Shown here piece by piece: positions 53,916-61,934 of a stretch of DNA of 62,436 nt (its first letter is position 1; every line of letters begins with the position of its first letter). The notes below the pieces were generated by a model. The model ran no database searches. It worked only from the letters and a program-made list of their open reading frames with translations, and had not been told where the DNA came from. The position numbers and the translations under genes are program-made. The DNA is from Actinomadura atramentaria DSM 43919 (lineage in GTDB: Bacteria; Actinomycetota; Actinomycetes; Streptosporangiales; Streptosporangiaceae): assembly GCF_000381885.1 (NCBI RefSeq), contig NZ_KB907220.1:143955-206390 (forward strand). The letters are read 5' to 3'.

Positions 53916-53941
53916 TAGCGGCCTCGGTAACGTGCCGGAGC

Positions 53942-54628
53942 ATGGAGATCCCCGACCCGCCCCGCACCCCCGCCGAGGCCGAGGCCGTCCAGGACGCGCT
54001 GCGCCCGCTGCTCGACCTCGCCGGCCCCGGCCCGCGCGACCCCGCGACGATCGCCGGGCTCGACGTGTCGTACGCGGGCGACGGCGGCGGGACCGGCACC
54101 CCGCTCGCGGCGGCGGCCGTCGTGCTGTCGGCCGCGACGCTGGAGACCGTCGCGACGTCGGTCGCGCTCGGGACGGCCGCGTTCCCCTACGTCCCGGGCC
54201 TGTTCGCGTTCCGCGAGCTGCCCGCGCTGCTGGCGGCGCTGCGCGGCCTGCCCGCCGCGCCGGACGTCCTCGCCTGCGACGGGTACGGGCTCGCCCACCC
54301 GCGCCGGTTCGGGCTGGCCTGCCACCTGGGCGCGCTGACGGACCTGCCGTCGTTCGGCGTCGCCAAGACCGCGTTCGTCGGCGAGTGGGAGCCGCCCGGC
54401 GAGCGGCGCGGCGACGCGAGCCCGCTGCTGCTGGACGGCGAGGTCGTCGGCCGCGTCCTGCGCACCCGCGACGGCGTGAAGCCGGTGTTCGTCTCGGTCG
54501 GGCACCGGATGGACCTGGACACCGCGTGCGCGCTGACGCTCGCTCTTACGCCGGAGTTCCGGCTGCCGGAGACGACGCGGCGCGCGGACCGGCTGTCGCG
54601 GGACGCGCTGGCGGGCCTTGCCCACTAA
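53942..54628 (+). CDS. nfi: Endonuclease V
   Basis: A deoxyinosine 3'-endonuclease that nicks DNA (or RNA) near hypoxanthine. The 228-residue protein has the three conserved acids Asp41 in GLDVSY, Glu92 in FAFRELPA and Asp113 in ACDGYGLAHPRRFG. The HPRRFG and HLG segments contact the base, and SFGVAKTAF follows. The ATG at 53942 has no obvious ribosome site, only gtgccgg upstream. Its stop (54626-54628) abuts the next operator, so it is not part of the catabolic operon that follows. DNA repair, so its place in the cluster is probably incidental. Confidence 0.92.
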   Translation: MEIPDPPRTPAEAEAVQDALRPLLDLAGPGPRDPATIAGLDVSYAGDGGGTGTPLAAAAVVLSAATLETVATSVALGTAAFPYVPGLFAFRELPALLAALRGLPAAPDVLACDGYGLAHPRRFGLACHLGALTDLPSFGVAKTAFVGEWEPPGERRGDASPLLLDGEVVGRVLRTRDGVKPVFVSVGHRMDLDTACALTLALTPEFRLPETTRRADRLSRDALAGLAH

Positions 54629-54642
54629 ACCAAGCGTTTGTT
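54629..54642. promoter_or_regulatory. KstR2-like operator
   Basis: ACCAAGCGTTTGTT has one mismatch to AnCAAGnnCTTGnT. It lies 13 bases before the DUF35 start and directly at the nfi stop. The following TAGGTTGG matches that after the 45053 site, so a wider unit may be shared. Confidence 0.75.
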
Positions 54643-54655
54643 AGGTTGGCGGGCG

Positions 54656-55054
54656 ATGGACGATCCACGCCCCGCCCCGACGCCGAGCGCCCTCACCGCG
54701 CCCTACTGGGCCGCCTGCGCGCGCGGCGGACTCGCGATCCAGCGCTGCGCGGCGTGCGCCCGGTTCGTCCACCTCCCCCGCCCCGCCTGCCCGTACTGCG
54801 GCGGCGACGAGCTGCCGTTCACGCCCGTGCGCGGCGACGGCGTCGTCCACACGTTCACCGTCGTCCACCGCGCGTTCCTGCCGGGCTTCGCGCCGCCGTA
54901 CGCGCTCGCCTGGATCGACCTGCCCGAGGGCGCGCGCGTGTTCGGCGACGTCACCGGGTGCCCGCCCGCGGCCGTCCGCATCGGGATGCCGGTCCGCGTC
55001 CACTTCACCGACCGTCCGGGCTTCGGCCCGATGCCGCACTGGAGACCGCTATGA
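54656..55054 (+). CDS. DUF35 / OB-fold Zn-ribbon protein (second)
   Basis: A 132-residue protein like the one at 30530. The zinc ribbon is CAACARFVHLPRPACPYC with four Cys near residues 31-48, and the OB-fold has GDGVVHTFTVVHRAFLPGF. It starts the operon after the 54629 operator. Since no Ltp gene is adjacent, its partner should be the Ltp-like protein at 43770, which lacks a DUF35 neighbour; both are under the same type of operator. ATG at 54656. It overlaps the VOC gene by ATGA. Confidence 0.85.
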   Translation: MDDPRPAPTPSALTAPYWAACARGGLAIQRCAACARFVHLPRPACPYCGGDELPFTPVRGDGVVHTFTVVHRAFLPGFAPPYALAWIDLPEGARVFGDVTGCPPAAVRIGMPVRVHFTDRPGFGPMPHWRPL

Positions 55055-55395
55055 CCCGGATCGGGAACGTCCTCTACGCCGCCGAGGACCTCGACGCCGC
55101 CATCCGCTTCTACCGCGACGTCCTCGGGCTCGCGCTGAAGTTCCGCGACGGCGACCGGTTCGCCGCGTTCGACGGCGGCGGCGTCACGTTCGCGCTCGCC
55201 GGGGCCGCCGAGGACGTCACCGGCGGCGTGCCCGCCGTGTCGTGGAAGGTCGAGGACGTCGCCGCGACCGCCGCCGTCCTCACCGCCGCCGGGGCGACGC
55301 TCGTCCACGGCCCCGCCGACGGGCCGCACGAGACGCGCGCGGTGCTGCGCGACCCGGCCGGCAACCCGTTCGTCCTCTACGCGCCCCGCGCGTAG
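55051..55395 (+). CDS. VOC-family (glyoxalase/dioxygenase fold) protein
   Basis: A 114-residue single VOC-domain protein. The beta-alpha-beta-beta-beta modules are visible as RIGNVLYAAEDLDAAIRFYR, DVLGLALKFRDGDRF, and VLRDPAGNPFVLYAP at the end. Members need a metal bound by His/Glu; His at about 93 (GPHETRAV) and Glu95 are candidates. Members act as glyoxalases, epimerases (methylmalonyl-CoA epimerase) or extradiol dioxygenases. The function is not fixed; a methylmalonyl-CoA-epimerase-like step would fit propionyl-CoA release. It is co-translated with the DUF35 gene. Confidence 0.8.
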   Translation: MTRIGNVLYAAEDLDAAIRFYRDVLGLALKFRDGDRFAAFDGGGVTFALAGAAEDVTGGVPAVSWKVEDVAATAAVLTAAGATLVHGPADGPHETRAVLRDPAGNPFVLYAPRA

Positions 55396-55437
55396 CGCTC
55401 CCCGCCGCACCGTCCCGCCGGAACCAGGAGCCGAGTC

Positions 55438-57006
55438 ATGGCGCGACCGTCGTCCCCCTTCACCAACTACGCCCACGCCATCCTCACCGCGAACGCGCTG
55501 CGCGCCCCGAACAAGACAGCGCTGACGTACTGCGGCGACCGCGGCTTCACCTACGACGGGCTGAACCGCCGGGTGAACCAGGTCGCGCACGCGCTGCTGG
55601 CCGCCGGAGTCGCGCCGGGCGCGCGCGTCGCGTCCCTGCTCAACGAGACGCTGAACGTCGCCGAGGTGTACCTCGCCCAGATGAAGATCGGGTCGGTGGT
55701 GGCGGCGCTGAACCCGTACTGGCCGGCCGACACGCTGCGGCGGGTCGTGGCGCGGTCGGGCTGCACGGCGTTCGTGTACGACGCGAGCGTGGACGAGCTG
55801 GTGGCGGCCGTCCGCCCGGAGCTGCCCGGCGTCGAACTGTGGCTGCGCGTCGGCGGACCTGCGGCCGACACCGTGGATCTCGACGCGCTCGCCGCCGACG
55901 CCGCCGAGGACGAACCGCCGCTCGGCGCGGGCGGCGAGGACGCGCTCGCGCTGTTCTACACGTCCGGGACGACGGGCCTGCCGAAGCCGGTGACGCACAC
56001 GCACGCGAGCGCGCTCGCGTCCGCGCAGATCTGGCTGGACGTGGAGCGCGACGAGAACTCCGTCATGGGCACCGGTGCGATCATCTGGGGCATCGGGTTC
56101 CCCGCACTGGTAGGCCCGGCCTTCTACGCGGGCATGACGCTGGTCCTCGAACAGGACTGGGGACCGGAGAACTTCCTGAAAGTCGTGCCGCGCGAACGCG
56201 TCACGCACGTCAGCCTGATCCCGAGCTTCTTCTCGGCGCTGCTGGCGTCCGACGACCACGCCGCCGCCGACCTGTCGTCGCTGACGGCGATCGTCCTCGG
56301 CGGCGAACCGCTGCTGCCGGGACTGCGCGAGCGCATCATGAAGCGGCTGCCCGGCGCGGCGATCTACAGCTACTACGGGCAGACCGAGGCGCCGTACACG
56401 TGCATCGGCCGCCAGGACGACGGAAGCCAGGACATCGCGTCGGTCGGCCGCGCGCGGATGTCGTGCGCGGTGCGGGTCACCGGGCCGGACGGGACGCGGC
56501 TCACCGGCGAGGTCGGCGAGATCAACCTGACCGGCCCGAACGTCATGGCCGGGTACGACGGGCTGCCGGAGAAGACCGCCGAGGTGCTGCGCGACGGCTG
56601 GTACGTCGGCGGCGACCTCGGGCGGATGGACGCCGACGGGTTCCTGTACGTCCTCGGCCGCCGCGCGGACGCGATCCTCAAGGACGGCCGCTGGTCGCAG
56701 CCCGCGCAGGTCGAGGAGGCCGCGATCGGCGTCGCGGGCGTCGCGGAGGCCGGGGCGGTGGGCGTGCCCGCGCATCCGGAGGACGGCGAGGCGGTCGAGC
56801 AGCGGATTCTGCTGGCGGTGGTCCCGCGCGCGGGCGCCGAGCTGGACGCCGAGTCGGTGCGCGCGGCGCTGGCCGGGCTGCCCGCCGCGCTGCGGCCCGA
56901 CACGGTCGTCGTCGCGGACGCGCTCCCGCACACGCAGGACGCGTCCGGCGGGCCCGGCAAGCTGCTGCGCCGCGCGCTGCGCGACCTCGACCCGGCGGGG
57001 GCCTGA
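55438..57006 (+). CDS. AMP-forming acyl-CoA ligase
   Basis: A 522-residue acyl-CoA synthetase. The ATP loop YTSGTTGLPKP is intact (174-184), IYSYYGQTEAPY is the substrate/adenine motif, GWYVGGDLGRMDADGFLYVLG is the hinge region, and the catalytic Lys lies in GGPGKLLRR at about residue 510. It is predicted to activate a hydrophobic carboxylic acid. It is the third gene of the operon (42-base gap after VOC), followed directly by an ADP-forming ligase with no gap. That two different ligases follow each other suggests two acids or a salvage step. Confidence 0.9.
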   Translation: MARPSSPFTNYAHAILTANALRAPNKTALTYCGDRGFTYDGLNRRVNQVAHALLAAGVAPGARVASLLNETLNVAEVYLAQMKIGSVVAALNPYWPADTLRRVVARSGCTAFVYDASVDELVAAVRPELPGVELWLRVGGPAADTVDLDALAADAAEDEPPLGAGGEDALALFYTSGTTGLPKPVTHTHASALASAQIWLDVERDENSVMGTGAIIWGIGFPALVGPAFYAGMTLVLEQDWGPENFLKVVPRERVTHVSLIPSFFSALLASDDHAAADLSSLTAIVLGGEPLLPGLRERIMKRLPGAAIYSYYGQTEAPYTCIGRQDDGSQDIASVGRARMSCAVRVTGPDGTRLTGEVGEINLTGPNVMAGYDGLPEKTAEVLRDGWYVGGDLGRMDADGFLYVLGRRADAILKDGRWSQPAQVEEAAIGVAGVAEAGAVGVPAHPEDGEAVEQRILLAVVPRAGAELDAESVRAALAGLPAALRPDTVVVADALPHTQDASGGPGKLLRRALRDLDPAGA

Positions 57007-59088
57007 ATGGCGCATCTGCCGGAGCACGTCGTCAAGGAGTGGGTCGCGGGGTTCGGCGTCCGGGTGCCGCGCGGCGCGACGGCCGCCGCGCCCGGGGACG
57101 TCGGGGCGGCCGCCGCCGGGCTCGCGCCGCCGCTGGTGGTGAAGGCGTTCGGACCGGACCTGCTGCACAAGTCGGGCGCGGGCGCGGTGCGGCTCGGGCT
57201 GGCGTCCGCCGCCGAGGCCGCCGACGCCGCCGCGCGGATGGGCGACGCGCTGGCCGCCGCCGGTACCGCCGTGGACGGGTTCCTGGTCGAGGAGCAGGCC
57301 GAACCCGGTCTGGAGATGATCGTCGGCGCGGTCCGCGACCCGGTGTTCGGGCCGGTGCTCGCGGTCGGGCTCGGCGGCGTCTTCACCGAGGCGCTGGCCG
57401 ACGTCTCGTTGCGCGTCTGCCCGGTGACCGAATCCGACGTCCGGGAGATGCTGGACGAGCTGCGCGGCGCGGCCGTCCTGCACGGCTACCGGGGTCGGGC
57501 CGTGGACGTGGACGCGCTCGTCGCGGTGATCCTCGCGGTCGGCGGCGCGGACGGAGTGGTCGCCGCGCTCGGCGGCCGGTTCGGCGAGTTCGAGCTGAAC
57601 CCGGTGATCTGCGGCCCGGCCGGCGCGGTCGCGGTGGACGCCCGCCGCATCGACGCCGACGCGCCGCCGGACGAGCGGCAGGCGCCGCCCGCCGACTTCG
57701 ACCGGCTGTTCGCGCCGCGCGGCGTCGCGGTCGTCGGGGCGTCCACGCGCCGCCCCAACTTCGGGAACATGTTCCTCGGCTTCTACCGGGCCGCCGGGTT
57801 CGCGGGCGACCTGGTGGCCGTCCATCCGGAGGCCGACGAGATCGACGGCGTGCCGTGCGTCCCGTCGCTGGCCGCCGCGAAGGCGGACTACGCGCTGGTC
57901 GCCGTCCCCGCCGAGCGCTGCGCGGACGTCGTGCGCGGCGCGGCGGGCATCCCGTTCGTGCAGGTGATGAGCAGCGGCTTCGGCGAGCTGGGCCGCGCCG
58001 ACCTGGAGGAAGACCTGGCCGCCGCCGCGCGCGAGGCGGGCGTGCGGCTGCTCGGCCCCAACTGCATGGGCGTCTACTCCCCGGCGGGCGGGCAGACGTT
58101 CCTCGGCGGCACGCCGGGGCGGCCCGGCCGGATCGCGCTGGTGTCGCAGAGCGGCGGCCTGGCCGGGGAGGTGATCCGCGTCGGGGAGCGGCGCGGCCTG
58201 GCGTTCGCGAAGGCCGCGACGGTCGGGAACGGCGCGGACGTGGGACCGGCCGAGCTGGTCCGGTACCTGTCCGCCGATCCCGGCGTCAGCGCGATCGGCC
58301 TGTACCTGGAGGCCCCGCGTGACGGGCGGGCGCTGTTCGCGGCGCTGGCGGACGCGGTGAAGCCCGTCGTCGCGCTCGTCGGCGGACGCAGCCGCCGGGG
58401 CCGCGCCGCCGCCGCGTCGCACACCGGCGCGCTCGCCGGGGACCACCGGATCTGGCCCGCGCTCGCCGCGCAGACCGGGACCGCGCTGGTCGCGAGCCAG
58501 GACGACCTCATCGGCGTCCTCGACGCGTTCGACCTGCACGCGCACCGCGCCGCGCCCGGGGAGGGCGTGCTCGTCATCGGCCCCAGCGGCGGCGCGGGCG
58601 TCCTCGCCACCGACGTGTTCGACGCGGCCGGACTGGACCTGCCGCCGCTGCCGGACGCGGCGCGGACCGCGCTGCGCGGCCTCGGCGTCGGCGCGGGCAG
58701 CTCGCTGGCGAACCCGCTGGAGATCCCGCTCGGGCCGCGCGCCGACCCGGCGCTCGTCCGGCACGCGACCGGCGCGGTGCTGGCCGGGCACGCGTACGCG
58801 GACGTCGTCGCGCACGTCAACGTGCAGAGCTTCTTCACGTTCGGGAACAGCGCCGACCCGCTGCTGGCTTACGCGCGGGAGGTCGCCGCGCTCCAGGAGT
58901 CGGCGCCGGACACGCGCGTCACGCTCGTGATGCGCAACGCCGAGTGCGCGCCGCCCGGCGTGGAGGACGCCGTCCGGGACGCGGCCCGCGCGGCGGGCGT
59001 CCCGGTGTACCGGGGCATGGAGGCCGCCGCCACGGCGGTCGCGGCGGTGCGGCGGCACCGGGAACGACGACAGGCAGGGAGCGTCTGA
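57007..59088 (+). CDS. Acyl-CoA ligase (ADP-forming), reversed domain order
   Basis: A 693-residue fused acyl-CoA synthetase (NDP-forming). The N-terminal ATP-grasp domain covers about 1-215 (VVKAFGPDLLHKSGAGAVRL at about 44-63, and FELNPVICG). A CoA-binding Rossmann domain follows at about 230-330 (AVVGASTRRPNFGN), then the succinyl-CoA-ligase-like domain with GPNCMG, VSQSGG and the phospho-His loop SHTGALAG (His472). Most fused bacterial forms carry the ATP-grasp part at the C-terminus, so this order is less usual. It starts one base after the previous stop and overlaps the SDR by one base. The substrate, acetate or a bulkier acid, is unknown. Confidence 0.87.
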   Translation: MAHLPEHVVKEWVAGFGVRVPRGATAAAPGDVGAAAAGLAPPLVVKAFGPDLLHKSGAGAVRLGLASAAEAADAAARMGDALAAAGTAVDGFLVEEQAEPGLEMIVGAVRDPVFGPVLAVGLGGVFTEALADVSLRVCPVTESDVREMLDELRGAAVLHGYRGRAVDVDALVAVILAVGGADGVVAALGGRFGEFELNPVICGPAGAVAVDARRIDADAPPDERQAPPADFDRLFAPRGVAVVGASTRRPNFGNMFLGFYRAAGFAGDLVAVHPEADEIDGVPCVPSLAAAKADYALVAVPAERCADVVRGAAGIPFVQVMSSGFGELGRADLEEDLAAAAREAGVRLLGPNCMGVYSPAGGQTFLGGTPGRPGRIALVSQSGGLAGEVIRVGERRGLAFAKAATVGNGADVGPAELVRYLSADPGVSAIGLYLEAPRDGRALFAALADAVKPVVALVGGRSRRGRAAAASHTGALAGDHRIWPALAAQTGTALVASQDDLIGVLDAFDLHAHRAAPGEGVLVIGPSGGAGVLATDVFDAAGLDLPPLPDAARTALRGLGVGAGSSLANPLEIPLGPRADPALVRHATGAVLAGHAYADVVAHVNVQSFFTFGNSADPLLAYAREVAALQESAPDTRVTLVMRNAECAPPGVEDAVRDAARAAGVPVYRGMEAAATAVAAVRRHRERRQAGSV

Positions 59089-59849
59089 TGGGTCAGCTCG
59101 ACGGCAAGGTCGCCCTCGTCACCGGCGGGGCGCGCGGGATGGGCAAGTCCCATGTGCGGCGGTTCGTGGCCGAGGGCGCGAAGGTGGTGTTCGGGGACGT
59201 CCTGGAGGACGAGGGCGCGAAGCTCGCCGCCGACCTCGGGGACGCCGTCCGGTTCGTCCGGATGGACGTCACCGAGCCCGACGACTGGGCGCGCGCGGTG
59301 TCCACGGCCGTGGACGCGTTCGGCGGACTGAACGTCCTGGTGAACAACGCGGGCATCCTGCGGCACAAGACGATCGAGGACATGACCGTCGAGGAGTTCC
59401 GCCGCGTCCTGGACGTCAACCTGCTCGGGCAGTGGCTCGGCATCAAGTCGGTGACGCCCGCGCTGCGGGCGGCGGGCGGCGGCTCCATCGTGAACGTCTC
59501 GTCCACCGAGGGGTTCGTCGCCGCCGCCGGGCTCGCCGCCTACAGCGCGTCCAAGTTCGCGGTGCGCGGGCTCACGAAGGCCGCCGCGCGCGAGCTCGGG
59601 CGCGACGGCATCCGCGTCAACTCCATCCACCCCGGCGGCATCCTCACGCCGCTGACCATGCAGGACGACATCGTCGCGGCCACCGCCGACCGCGCCGACG
59701 CCGTCCTGGCCGGGCTGCCGCTCGGGCGGCTCGGCAAGACCCGCGAGGTGTCCGGTCTGGTGGTGTACCTGGCGTCGGACGACTCGGCGTACTGCACCGG
59801 CAGCGAGGTCGTCGTGGACGGCGGCCTCACCACCGGCGCGGGCTACTAG
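59088..59849 (+). CDS. SDR dehydrogenase, hydroxysteroid-dehydrogenase-like
   Basis: A 253-residue classical SDR. The cofactor loop is TGGARGMG (12-19), the strand-4 motif is NNAG, and the catalytic residues are Ser139, Tyr152 and Lys156. The protein ends VVVDGGLTTGAGY. It resembles 3-alpha/20-beta-hydroxysteroid dehydrogenases, which have a similar GGARGMG start and the YSASK motif. It is the last gene of the operon, joined by a TGATG overlap. It probably oxidises a hydroxyl of the pathway intermediate. Its stop overlaps that of the convergent amidase gene. Confidence 0.9.
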   Translation: MGQLDGKVALVTGGARGMGKSHVRRFVAEGAKVVFGDVLEDEGAKLAADLGDAVRFVRMDVTEPDDWARAVSTAVDAFGGLNVLVNNAGILRHKTIEDMTVEEFRRVLDVNLLGQWLGIKSVTPALRAAGGGSIVNVSSTEGFVAAAGLAAYSASKFAVRGLTKAAARELGRDGIRVNSIHPGGILTPLTMQDDIVAATADRADAVLAGLPLGRLGKTREVSGLVVYLASDDSAYCTGSEVVVDGGLTTGAGY

Positions 59850-61240
59850 CGGGCGGCGGCGACCGGCGGCCGGTGCGCGGTCCAGCCCTCGGCCGCCTCC
59901 AACTGGGCGGCGAGCGCGATGAGCGTCGCCTCGTCGGAGTCGTGGCCGAGGAGCTGCGCGCCGATCGGCAGCCCCTCCCGGCTGAACCCGGCGGGCACGC
60001 TCATCCCCGGCCAGCCGAGGACGTTCCACGGCCACGCGTACGGGCACGCCGCCGCGACGCCCGACTGCGTCCGCTGGTACCCGGCGCCGTCGAACGCGCC
60101 GATCTCCAGCGGGAGCTGCGCGGTCGTCGGCGTCAGGACGACGTCGGCGGTCTGGAAGATCCGGCCGACGCGGCGGCGCAGGCCCGGGTCCATCCGGCGG
60201 GCCAGCGGCAGCAGGCGGCGGCCAGCGACGCGGCCGATCATCGCCTCGACCTCGGTGCGGCGCTCGGGGCGCGGGTCGTCCATCCCGTCGAGCCAGTCGG
60301 CCGCGCCGCTCGTCCCGCGCGGGATCAGGCCGAGCCCGACCAGGCCGTAGTCGGGATCGGCGGGGAACACCTTGTGGCCGAGGTCGGTGAGGCGGCGCGC
60401 GACGCGCTCCACGGCGAGGCGGATCTGCGGGTCCAGCCGCCCGCTGACGCCGAACGCCGTCTTGAACGACACCGCGATCCGCAGCCGTCCGGGGTCGCGG
60501 CGGGCTGCCTCGCTGAACGGGACGCTCGGCGGGTCCAAGCGGTAGGCGTCCTCGGGGTGGCTGCCGGTCAGGACGTCCAGCAGCAGCGCGGCGTCCTCGA
60601 CGCTGCGCGCCAGCGGCCCCCACACGGTGATGCCGTAGAACGGGTCGCGGTGCGGGAAGCCCGAGACCCGGCCGCGCTGCGGCTTGATGCCGACGAGGTT
60701 CGTCCACGCCGCCGGGATGCGGATCGACCCGGCGCCGTCCGAGCCCACGGCGGCGGGGACGAGCCCGGCCGCGACCGCCGCCGACGACCCGCCCGACGAC
60801 CCGCCGGGCGTGCGGCCGAGGTCCCACGGGTTGCGGGCGGTGCCGAAGCCCGGCGACTCGCTGAACGGCCACAGCCCGACCTCGCACGTCGTCGTCTTCC
60901 CGACGATGATCGCCCCCGCCGCGCGCAGTTTGCGGACGAGTTCGGCGTCCTCGGTCTTGCGCCGGTGCTCGGCGCGGACCGCGAACGGCGTCGTCTCGCC
61001 CGCGATGTCGGTGTCGTCCTTGATCGCGACGGGCACGCCGAGCAGCGGCAGCCGCTCCCCCGCGCGCAGCCGCTCGTCGGCGGCGGCCGCCTCGTCGAGC
61101 GCCGCCGCCCGGACGACGCGGAACGCGCCCAGGTGCGCGTGCGCCTCGATCCGCTCCAGCGACGCCCCGACCAGCTCCCGCGACGCGACCTCGCCGCGCG
61201 CCAGCATCTCGGCCTGCGCGACCAGCCCCAGCTCGTCCAT
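59846..61240 (-). CDS. Amidase-signature family hydrolase
   Basis: A 464-residue member of the amidase signature family. The Ser-cisSer-Lys triad is visible as Lys74 (VPVAIKDD), cis-Ser near 148-149 in GRTPGGSSGGSSAAVA, and Ser172 in GSDGAGSIRIP. It lacks the glutaminyl-tRNA amidotransferase partners nearby, so a free amidase hydrolysing small or aryl amides is likely. ATG at 61240 has gggag five bases upstream. The divergent TetR gene and the palindrome between them imply regulation by that TetR. Confidence 0.88.
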   Translation of the reverse strand: MDELGLVAQAEMLARGEVASRELVGASLERIEAHAHLGAFRVVRAAALDEAAAADERLRAGERLPLLGVPVAIKDDTDIAGETTPFAVRAEHRRKTEDAELVRKLRAAGAIIVGKTTTCEVGLWPFSESPGFGTARNPWDLGRTPGGSSGGSSAAVAAGLVPAAVGSDGAGSIRIPAAWTNLVGIKPQRGRVSGFPHRDPFYGITVWGPLARSVEDAALLLDVLTGSHPEDAYRLDPPSVPFSEAARRDPGRLRIAVSFKTAFGVSGRLDPQIRLAVERVARRLTDLGHKVFPADPDYGLVGLGLIPRGTSGAADWLDGMDDPRPERRTEVEAMIGRVAGRRLLPLARRMDPGLRRRVGRIFQTADVVLTPTTAQLPLEIGAFDGAGYQRTQSGVAAACPYAWPWNVLGWPGMSVPAGFSREGLPIGAQLLGHDSDEATLIALAAQLEAAEGWTAHRPPVAAAR

Positions 61241-61256
61241 CGACACTCCCGCCTGC

Positions 61257-61278
61257 ATCGTTCGTTCGAACGAACGAT
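61257..61278. promoter_or_regulatory. 22-bp perfect palindrome, TetR operator
   Basis: The half-site ATCGTTCGTTC (61257-61267) is followed at once by GAACGAACGAT (61268-61278). It lies between the divergent amidase and TetR genes, 16 bases from the amidase start and 35 from the TetR start. It is of the size and symmetry that TetR dimers bind. Confidence 0.8.
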
Positions 61279-61313
61279 AGACGCTCCGCGGGACCGATGG
61301 AAGACTGCTCCCC

Positions 61314-61880
61314 GTGATCCCACCCCGCGACCGCATCCTCCAGGCGACCCTGCGCCTCATCGGCGAAGAGGGCGTCGGCGCCGTGACCAACCGCGCCGTC
61401 GCCCGCGCCGCGGGGGTGTCCCTCGGCTCGCTGACGTACCACTTCCCGAGCCAGTCCGACCTGCTCCGCGAAGCGCTCCAGACGTTCGTGGACACCGAGA
61501 TCGACCGCATCCGCGCGCGCGTGGACCAGCTCCGCGACAGCGGGGCCGACCCGGCGCAGGCCGCCGACGAGGTCGAGAAGGCCGTCGTGGACTTCGCCTA
61601 CGGGCCGGAGCAGGTCGCCAACCTCGAACTCCACCTGCACGCCGCCCGCGACCCGGCCGTCCGCGAGACGTCGGCGCGGTCGGTGGCGGCCTACGACCGG
61701 CTCGCGGCCGCCGTCCTGACGGCGCTCGGCGTCCCCGACCCGGACCGGCACGCCCCGGTCGTCGTCGCACTGCTGTACGGCCTCGCCGTCCGCCGCCTCG
61801 CCACGGGCGACGACACGGCGACCGGAACGGCGGACGCACTGCGCCTTCTCCTGCCGTATCCGGAACGGGCGGCGACCTGA
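61314..61880 (+). CDS. TetR-family regulator of the amidase
   Basis: A 188-residue TetR regulator. The helix-turn-helix is GVGAVTNRAVARAAGVSLGSLTYHF, about residues 20-44. The C-terminal part is Ala/Leu-rich and ligand-binding, with RLATGDDTATGTADALRLLL at its end. The GTG start at 61314 is the only plausible one. Its sequence is not close to KstR2 (SLGSLTYHF rather than LSGSLYHHF), and its palindrome has a different sequence from the KstR2-like operators. It probably represses the amidase and itself. The inducer could be an amide. Confidence 0.88.
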   Translation: MIPPRDRILQATLRLIGEEGVGAVTNRAVARAAGVSLGSLTYHFPSQSDLLREALQTFVDTEIDRIRARVDQLRDSGADPAQAADEVEKAVVDFAYGPEQVANLELHLHAARDPAVRETSARSVAAYDRLAAAVLTALGVPDPDRHAPVVVALLYGLAVRRLATGDDTATGTADALRLLLPYPERAAT

Positions 61881-61934
61881 CCGCAACGGAAAGACGGCGT
61901 CACCATGTGCGACGATGTAGTAACGTTTCGTGCC

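Noticed and set aside
54703..59058. A 1451-codon open frame on the minus strand opposite the ligase-SDR operon
   Set aside because: It is a shadow of the high-GC plus-strand genes. It reads as repetitive basic/acidic residues with no domain, while the plus strand holds four clear enzymes.
26241..61880. Polyketide or peptide antibiotic gene cluster
   Set aside because: There is no ketosynthase with carrier protein, condensation domain or thioesterase. The adenylating enzymes are free CoA ligases and the context is catabolic.
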